NCBI GenBank assembly: GCA_021464415.1
Contig: CM038468.1
Location: 40,102,969-40,166,968, forward strand
DNA length: 64,000 bases
Direction of reading: 5' to 3'
From: Lonicera japonica
Lineage: Eukaryota; Streptophyta; Magnoliopsida; Dipsacales; Caprifoliaceae
Below the pieces are notes generated by a model. That model was not told the origin of the DNA. It made no database searches and was given only the letters and a program-made list of their open reading frames with translations. The translations under genes were made by a program, and so were the position numbers. Every line of letters begins with the position of its first letter. Position 1 is the first letter of the stretch. This document shows, in pieces, positions 56,520 through 64,000 of this stretch.

Positions 56520-59500
56520 AACATGACCGGATCATCTGCATATACTTCATTTGGGATCCGAACAAATGACTTACACTCTATGGCTCAGGGTTCGACTTAC
56601 AAATACCTTCCATGCTCTGTTTGTGGACTAATGGGACACTCGAAAAAAGGTTACTATTAAATCATTGGCTATCCAATTTGGTGGAAGGATTCTCGCCATC
56701 GCAGAACAGGTCAGACCACAGAAAGAGGTAACAAACAGGCATCAGGCTTACTCACTACCACAGGTACGGCTTTACATTCTGTCTCTGTTTTGAATAATAC
56801 ATGGGTAATTGATTCCAGTGCAACTGATCATATGACATCTAATTCTAAAATAGTTCCTCTTTTAACCTCATCATCTCAGACCGTTGTTTCCACAGCCAAT
56901 GGTGCCCCAGTCCCTATAGTGGAAAAAGGATCAATCAATCTATCTGACACACTTAACCTAACCTCCGTCTTAGTTGTACCATCCTTAGATTATAATCTAT
57001 TATTTGTTTCCCAAATAACTAATACCTTACACTGTGTTGTCATTTTTTTGGCCTTCTCATTGTGTTTTTAAGGATATTCAGACGAAGAAGACGATTGGTT
57101 ATAGTGTTAGGCGCGGTAAATTATACTATCTGGACCTGGAGTTCAAAAGCACAGATCGCTTGCACAAAGCCTTAAACACTAGTACCTCTGAAAAGAAAAT
57201 TACAAATGAACTTTGGTTATGGCACCGTCGGTTAGGACACGCATCGTTTGGCTACTTAAAGAAACTATTTCCCCGTTTAGTTCATAAAGTTAATTTTTCT
57301 AGTTTTCATTGTGAGATTTGTGAACTGGCTAAAAGTCATCGTACTTCCTTTAAACCTTCATTGACTAAGAGTTTAGTTCCATTTATGATTATTCATTCTG
57401 ATGTATGGGGACCGTCTCACATTCCTTCTTTAGGTGGTGTACGATGGTTTGTCACGTTTATTGATGATTGCACTCGAATGACGTGGGTTTGTCCCATAAA
57501 ATCCAAAGGAGAAGTTAGTAGTTTGTTTCAGAGATTTCATAAACAGATCAGTACACAATATAATGCTACCATTCAAGTTCTCCGAAGTGATAATGGTGGG
57601 GAATATATGAGTTACAAGCATACTTCAAACTTCATGGGATCATTCATCGGACTACATGTCCTTATAATCCTTAACAGAATGGGGTTGCCGAACGAAAAAA
57701 TCGTCATTTGTTAGAAATAGTTCGGGCATCACTGATCGACGCAAACGCACCAACCTCATATTGGGGTGAAGCACTCCCATCGGCTGTCTATTTAGTTAAC
57801 CGCATCCCCTCAGCCGTACTTGATTTTCAGACACCCTTTGAAGCCTTAGCTAAGTCTATCACGGCTCTTACCGTGTCAAATCTTCATCCCCGGGTGTTTG
57901 GATGTGTTACCTTTGTCCACTTACCAAATGAGCAATGGAACAAACTTGAACCGCGCGTTCTCAATTGCGTCTTTGTAAGGTATGCTTCTTCTCAAAAGGG
58001 GTATCGATGTTATCACCCTCCCACACATAAAATGTATGTCACTATGGATGTGATATTTCACGAAAAAACTATATACTTTCACCGAACTGAACTTCAGGGG
58101 GAGCATTATAAAGAAGTTCAGTTATTTGGAAATATCAATGAGGAAGAGATAAGCTCAATAGAGGTGGTTCCAACGTTGACTTCGAATTCACCACCAGCAA
58201 CAGAGACAAACGAAATCACATCATCCCCCTGATATGGTAACAGCAGAAATCTTGCCAAATGACGTTATGCCGTCTCCATCTCCGCCACCACCTGACACAA
58301 ATAACCAATCGTCCACTTCAAATATCCCTAAAACTGAGGTCTCCCAGGTATCATCTTCTTCTATTCCTATAAAAAGGCTTCCTAACTGAGCAAATAGAGG
58401 TGTACCTAAACCCACGAATGACCCAGATTTTACCAGTAAAACCAAATATTCTATGAGTAATTATGTGTCTTATGATCGGTTAACTGCATTTAACAAATCT
58501 TTTGTGAATCAATTATCTTCTATATCTATTCCTAACAGTGTGCAGGAAGCCTTATGTGATTCTGAGTGGAAATCAGCAATGGATGAGGAGATGAAGTCCT
58601 TGTTGAAAAATGACACATGGGAATTGACCGAATTACCAGCAGGAAAGAAGAAGGTGGGTTGCAAGTGGGTGTACACTGTGAAATTCAAAGCAGATGGAAC
58701 AATCGAAAGATTCAAAGCGAGACTAGTTGCGAAAGGTTACACACAGACGCATGGGATTGATTATCTAGAGACATTTGCGCCTGTTACTAAGATCAATACT
58801 GTACGAGTGTTACTCTCATTAGCTGCAAACTTAGACTGGCCTCTACAACAGTTCGATGTAAAAAATGCTTTCCTACATGGGGATTTAGAGGATGAGGTAT
58901 ATATGGAGTTCCCACCTGGATATAAGATCCCGGTTGAGCATACAAATAAAGTCTGCAAGTTAAAAAAATCTTTGTATGGGCTAAAACAATCCCCTAGAGC
59001 CTAGTTTGGGAGATTCGCGAGATCGATGCGAAAGTTTGGTTACAGCCAGAGTAATTCTGATCATACTTTATTTTTGAAGAAGAGTCATGGGAAAATTATG
59101 GCTCTTATCGTTTATGTAGATGACATGGTTCTCACAGGAAACGACCCTCAAGAACAACAGGCATTGAAGAAGCTCTTATCTCAGGAGTTTGAAATGAAAG
59201 ACCTTGGGAGCTTGAAGTATTTTCTGGGGATCGAGGTGTCTAGATCATCAAAAGGCATCTTCTTATCTCAGAGAAAGTATGCCCTAGACTTACTAAATGA
59301 AATCGGAATGTCCGCTTGTCAACCATCAGAGACTCCAATGGAAGAATGATTGAAGTTAGAGGTCGAAACAGATCAAGTGCCCGTCGATAAAGGGCGCTAT
59401 TAGAGATTGGTAGGCAGATTGATGTATCTAGCACATACAAGGCCTGATATATCATATGCATTGAGTATTGTCAGTCAATTTTTGCATAATTCAGGGGAGA

Positions 59501-60072
59501 AGCATATGCAGGCAGTTATGAGGATTATCAGTTATCTCAAAGCAGCTCCTGAAAAGGGAATCCTATTCCAGAAAAATGAGGATATCCTGAAGGTTGAAGG
59601 ATACACTGATGCTGATTGGGCTGGTAATATATGTGACAGAAGGTCTACATCAGGGTACTTCACATTTGTAGGAGGAAACTTGGTCACTTGGCGAAGGAAG
59701 AAGCAAAATGTAGTATCCCGATCAAACGCAGAAGCAGAATATCGAGGAATGGCAGTTGGTATTCAAGAGTTATTATGGTTAAAACTGCTACTAACATATC
59801 TCGGTTTTCCTCCGACATAACCCATGATGCTATATTGCGACAACAAAGCAGCATGTGATATCGCACACAATCTAATTTAACATGACAGAACAAAACATGT
59901 TGAAGTGGATAGGTTCTTCATCAAAGAGAAGTTAGAAGAGAAAGTTATTTATGTTCCTTATGTACGCTCTGAAGATTAGTTAGTTGACATTCTCACCAAG
60001 GCCGTGACAAAGAAGATATTTACCAAGCTAATTAGCAAGTTGGGCATGTTCGATATATGTGTGCCAACTTGA
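56520..60072 (+). pseudogene. Copia gag-pol polyprotein, inactivated
   Basis: Order: a damaged zinc knuckle (CSVCGLMGHSKK, last Cys replaced by Tyr, about 56610), then protease with WVIDSSATDHMT in place of the DSGA consensus. GAG-pre-integrase follows (LWHRRLGHASFGYL, CEICELAKSHR), then integrase (HSDVWGPS, DDCTRMTWV, SDNGGEY; shifts near 57040 and 57690). Reverse transcriptase has [33 protein letters not shown] and YVDDM, and RNase H has ADWAGN, RSTSGYF, NAEAEYRGM and YCDNKAA. At least seven in-frame stops lie in RT/RNase H, all explainable as C-to-T or G-to-A transitions. It ends with SKLGMF..., stop, polypurine tract. Confidence 0.85.
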
Positions 60073-60079
60073 GGGGGAG

Positions 60080-60285
60080 TATTAGAATATATAGATATGG
60101 TAGGATATATAGATATGGTATATGTATAAATGGTATAGTTGACTACCACCATAATTCCTAGAATTATGGGATATTATTTTATTTCCATGTACAACCCATT
60201 CAATCCCTATTTAAGGGACCTTTGTATTCATTTGTTATCATCAATATAAGTTATTCTCTCATCTCTCTTTCTCTAATCGTCAACA
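60080..60285 (+). repeat. 3' LTR of the Copia element
   Basis: 206 bp, TATTAGAATATATAG...CGTCAACA, preceded by GAGGGGGAG. Confidence 0.9.
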
Positions 60286-60630
60286 ATATGTACTTATAAT
60301 AATAGAATGCCATTCTTTCAAGAAACGCCATAACCATTTTCCTAACAGAGCTTCATTTCTTTTGATTAAATTCCCGATTCCTAACCCTACCGCCTTCTTG
60401 CTTCGACCCACCTTCTCCCAACTCACTGAATGCTCCCCTTCCCCACTTCAACCCCCTAATAGAAAATCCCTCATTAATTTTTTGATACTTTTGGCTACTG
60501 TGATAGGAATTCGAAAGAGAAATAGATAATAAATCAAAATACTCTCTAAAACCGGTTGAATGAGCGTTAATTTCCCACTAATGCTCTTAAAAACAACAAA
60601 ATTATAAAATGCATTATCCTAGGTCATTAC

Positions 60631-61643
60631 CTTGGCAGGTTTTTTTGGAGGGTATTCTCCATTCAATCTAGGGTCAATACACTGCTCCATTTTATCTTCG
60701 ATGGAGTTCCCTAGTATACAATCTACGCCCATGCAAGTACTTAACAAAATTGGAGGGCTCAGGCTCAGATTTTGATGTGTAATGTTTGCCTCTGGCATGG
60801 ACTCATTTAGACAGAAAATACCTATCCAAATCTAAACTATCTAATTTTAAACTATTGGACTATATTTCTTCAATTATCCTCTAGAGCCTGATACATACCT
60901 ATGCCGTCAGACACCCTTCTACAAGCTGAAGCTGCCATTTACACTGATAAGGTTTACGCCTGGTCAACAGCTCCAAGAGGACCATGCCAAAGCTGTAGAC
61001 GTCACACTTTGAACTCAATTCTCCGGTCATTGCATACCTATAACAGAAAATTAGACAAATCAGACGAGCTTACTTATCTTAGGCCATCTGAACTTGATGC
61101 ACTTATGTTTTAGCATCGATCCTCTCACTCCTGCTCCAGCTTTGGTTCTCCTGTTCAGTTGCCTTTAACAGATTACCGAATTGTAGGGATAGCCTAATAA
61201 AAGAATAGACGGTTATAAATGAAATTTTTTGAAGAACTACTTAACTTAGGCATCTATGCTGCATCCTATTAAGTATCCAATTTGTGGTTGGCAGACACTT
61301 GGATGATCAATCTAACTAGGACTTGAGGTTACCACAAGCAATGTATGTTAAAATATTCAAGGAAAAGCTAACTCAGGAGCATAATAACTAAACGGTCCAA
61401 TATACTTATGTACCTAATCATTTTAAAAAGTATGCCGGGGGCTTGATTTTTAGTATCCGCTATCTTCGCGATGCAATCATTAAAAAGTAAGACACTGCTG
61501 GACTTTACGCCATGATGGATGATATAGCGTTGTGCCTCCTCTTGCAACAAGTCCTTTCACAGCTTCAACTGCAATTTTAACTCTTTGGGGTCATGGCAGA
61601 ACTGGATGTGAGTGCACATCTTTGATAGCTTCTCGTCCAGCAC
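60631..61643 (-). pseudogene. PTI1-like pseudogene copy 4, exons 6 to 4
   Basis: Exon 6 (about 60631-60715; frame-shifted, still showing CIDPRLNGEYPPK in one frame), exon 5 (about 60905-61035; [17 protein letters not shown], then a shifted tail), exon 4 (about 61373-61643). The exon 4 acceptor reads GCGG instead of GCAG, a frameshift precedes the YLHE position, and the catalytic loop is HHG. The upstream exons are displaced by the TRIM-like sequence and tandem duplication that follow. It is closest to copy 2 (21252-23800). Confidence 0.75.
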
Positions 61644-62487
61644 CCGCAAATAGAAGCATATTATTGGCATTGTACGAACTAGGAGATGGACAATACCTAC
61701 TAGTAACTAGTCTACTTACTACTCACAGACAACCAGCAGGCTGAGTGCTAAACTTTGCTCCATTTTTTAAGAAAAAAAAATTCATACAAACTGACATGGT
61801 AAGAAAGATAAAAGTAGAAAAGAAAGAGAACTACATTACACTAGTCGTAAAATGTATGAAATGTAAGTTACATTAAAGACAAAGGAAAGGGGCAGACCTT
61901 TATAGCAGAGGGCTGAATAAAACAAGACAAAAAATACCCCGACACTAATATATAAGAAATCTATATCTATATCTATACTATATATCTATATCTATACTAT
62001 GTTGAGACTACAAATCCTACATCGAGAAAAAGAATCACCACAAAGCAAGATATAAGATGGAGGGGCTACTCCACTCATTACCAATTGGTTTTGAGTTGGA
62101 TGTTCCGAACTCTAATATGGTATCAGAGGTCAGGTTTTGTAAGGTCTCGTGTTCGAAGCCTCCCACTTGCATTTTGTTTCCCCTTTGTGTTTGTGCATGA
62201 CCACGTGCGAGTGGCTCGCATGTGAGGGGGAGTGTTGAAGAGTATGATAAACATTGTTGACCCACTACTTAATAGCTTAAGCTTTTGGGTAAGATGGCTC
62301 CTAACATACTATATATAAAAGCACGAATAACTTTAAGTGTTTTTCCCTTTTTTTGTGTGGACAAATATACCCTTTAATTCTAAAATTAAAATCTCCTGCT
62401 CAATGAAAATCACGTTGTATTAAAAATAAAATTATGTATTTTATGTCTTCTACTCAAAGTGAAATTCACAATAGTATCAAATTACTC
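61418..62487. repeat. 1,070-bp tandem duplication, first copy
   Basis: Begins inside exon 4 of PTI1-like copy 4 and includes its intron plus a TRIM-like cassette. It is repeated at once at 62488-63557; by eye the copies differ only by two 1-base homopolymer indels (A run near 61780, C run near 62177). Confidence 0.9.
62000..62300 (+). mobile_element. TRIM-like LTR cassette, first copy
   Basis: TGTTGAGACTACAAATCCTA starts an LTR-like block at 62000. The primer site TGGTATCAGAG follows at 62118-62128, and a polypurine tract GAGGGGGAG at 62224-62232 precedes a second TGTTGAAG block. The interior is only about 115 bp and non-coding. The two LTR-like blocks are poorly matched, so this is an old or chimeric TRIM. 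Confidence 0.55.
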
Positions 62488-63557
62488 TCATTTTAAAAAG
62501 TATGCCGGGGGCTTGATTTTTAGTATCCGCTATCTTCGCGATGCAATCATTAAAAAGTAAGACACTGCTGGACTTTACGCCATGATGGATGATATAGCGT
62601 TGTGCCTCCTCTTGCAACAAGTCCTTTCACAGCTTCAACTGCAATTTTAACTCTTTGGGGTCATGGCAGAACTGGATGTGAGTGCACATCTTTGATAGCT
62701 TCTCGTCCAGCACCCGCAAATAGAAGCATATTATTGGCATTGTACGAACTAGGAGATGGACAATACCTACTAGTAACTAGTCTACTTACTACTCACAGAC
62801 AACCAGCAGGCTGAGTGCTAAACTTTGCTCCATTTTTTAAGAAAAAAAATTCATACAAACTGACATGGTAAGAAAGATAAAAGTAGAAAAGAAAGAGAAC
62901 TACATTACACTAGTCGTAAAATGTATGAAATGTAAGTTACATTAAAGACAAAGGAAAGGGGCAGACCTTTATAGCAGAGGGCTGAATAAAACAAGACAAA
63001 AAATACCCCGACACTAATATATAAGAAATCTATATCTATATCTATACTATATATCTATATCTATACTATGTTGAGACTACAAATCCTACATCGAGAAAAA
63101 GAATCACCACAAAGCAAGATATAAGATGGAGGGGCTACTCCACTCATTACCAATTGGTTTTGAGTTGGATGTTCCGAACTCTAATATGGTATCAGAGGTC
63201 AGGTTTTGTAAGGTCTCGTGTTCGAAGCCTCCCACTTGCATTTTGTTTCCCCCTTTGTGTTTGTGCATGACCACGTGCGAGTGGCTCGCATGTGAGGGGG
63301 AGTGTTGAAGAGTATGATAAACATTGTTGACCCACTACTTAATAGCTTAAGCTTTTGGGTAAGATGGCTCCTAACATACTATATATAAAAGCACGAATAA
63401 CTTTAAGTGTTTTTCCCTTTTTTTGTGTGGACAAATATACCCTTTAATTCTAAAATTAAAATCTCCTGCTCAATGAAAATCACGTTGTATTAAAAATAAA
63501 ATTATGTATTTTATGTCTTCTACTCAAAGTGAAATTCACAATAGTATCAAATTACTC
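62488..63557. repeat. 1,070-bp tandem duplication, second copy
   Basis: Repeats the PTI1-like exon 4 fragment (62488-62713) and the TRIM-like cassette (63070-63370). Confidence 0.9.
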
Positions 63558-64000
63558 TACTAATGAAAAAAATTATGTATTTATGTCTTCTACTCAAAAT
63601 CAAATTCACAATAGTATCAAATTACTCTACTAATGAAAATCATGTATCAAATTATTCTACTAATGAAAGTCACGTTGTCTTGCTCAAAATAAAATTAAAA
63701 AAATTAAATTACTCTACTAATGAAAATCATATATTAAATTATTCTACTGGTGAAAATCACAACAATAGTATTGAATTACTCTACTAATGAAAATCACAAT
63801 TATGTATTTTATGTCTTCTACTCAAAGTGAAATTCACAATAGTATCAAATTACTCTACTAATGAAAAAAATTATGTATTTATGTCTTCTACTCAAACTCA
63901 AATTCACAATAGTATCAAATTACTCTACTAATGAAAATCATGTATCAAATTATTCTACTAATGAAAATCACGTTGTACTACTCAAAATAAAATTAAGAAA
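63543..64000. repeat. Higher-order minisatellite running off the window
   Basis: Repeats of AAATTACTCTACTAATGAAA-type words, organised in a larger period of about 298 bp (63543-63840, then 63841 onward). Variant words also occur at 62390-62487, so the array may have seeded or bounded the 1,070-bp duplication. Confidence 0.75.

Larger units (their letters stand above)
55703..60285 (+). mobile_element. Copia retrotransposon, 4.6 kb, decayed
   Basis: LTRs 55703-55906 and 60080-60285 (about six differences), target duplication ATATG (55698-55702, 60286-60290). PBS TGGTATCAGAG at 55907-55917 and polypurine tract GAGGGGGAG at 60071-60079. Both LTRs begin TATTAG rather than TGTTAG and end CA, a non-canonical TA...CA terminus. 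The gag body is missing: only a zinc knuckle remains before protease. Confidence 0.9.
54452..60575 (-). mobile_element. 5'-truncated LINE, interrupted by a Copia element
   Basis: Inserted in the last intron of PTI1-like copy 4; the uninterrupted intron is visible at 21346-21420. The poly(A) end is at the left (T run near 54452). Minus-strand 55433-54972 is the zf-RVT region (GQFSTKSYFEVITR, WCVMCKRSGESLDHLLLHC), where the CxxC and HxxxxxxC zinc ligands are visible. 55775-55452 gives NPWRAIFGELRKF and KVSNGSKIQFWSDKWVGE. 60420-60286 continues upstream (KVGRSKK, NLIKRNEALLGKWLWRFL). The Copia element at 55703-60285 splits it. Frames are broken. Confidence 0.75.

Noticed and set aside
62308..62487. 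Possible Helitron end (AAAAGCACGAATAA and TC-rich words)
   Set aside because: No 5' TC/3' CTRR pair with a terminal hairpin could be identified.

Overview
The window looks like nuclear DNA of a flowering plant, most likely a eudicot. It is AT-rich, its genes carry GT-AG introns, and most of it is LTR retrotransposons, LINE pieces, MITEs and hAT/Mutator-type elements. No rRNA, tRNA or organellar genes were seen.

The host content is a decayed tandem cluster of two kinase families, all on the minus strand. One family is PTI1-like receptor-like cytoplasmic kinase (RLCK-VIII): copies at 4279-6755, 21252-23800, 37078-40175, and 54332-61643 (split by insertions). The other is a CrRLK1L/FERONIA-type kinase with no visible ectodomain: intact kinase frames at 8900-10060 and 43363-44535, truncated copies at 2630-3029 and 40990-41609. 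All four PTI1-like copies have lost the catalytic Asp of HRD (HHG, HRG, HCY, HHG). Only the 4279-6755 copy keeps exons 2-7 in frame. The two intact CrRLK1L-type kinases keep Lys, HRD and DFG. In Arabidopsis the PTI1-like kinase MARIS acts downstream of CrRLK1L receptors, so the two linked families may be pathway partners. That link is inference.

Layout: 1-10.7 kb holds a solo LTR, a MITE, a LINE end and the first kinase group. 10.7-20.4 kb is DNA transposons: a long-TIR element, two hAT elements with ACCGAA-rich ends, and a 2.5-kb Mutator-like element that contains one of those hATs and a solo LTR. It also has a nested palindrome and a TTA-flanked MITE. 20.4-23.8 kb is a LINE RNase H relic next to a dead PTI1-like copy. 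23.9-36.1 kb is a three-level nest: a Tat-lineage Ty3/Gypsy element (TSD ATATT), interrupted by a 2-kb solo LTR (TSD CCTAA), itself interrupted by a young gag-only LTR element (TSD GTGTC). 37-45.2 kb is the second kinase group. 45.2-53.2 kb is intergenic DNA with a TRIM, MITEs and simple repeats. 53.2-61.6 kb is a diverged duplicate of the 20.4-22.7 kb region, split by a LINE that carries a Copia element. 61.4-63.6 kb is a nearly perfect 1,070-bp tandem duplication followed by a higher-order repeat that runs off the window.

Most mobile-element boundaries below were read directly from terminal sequences plus matching target-site duplications. Family names rest on motif recognition by eye, since no database search was possible.
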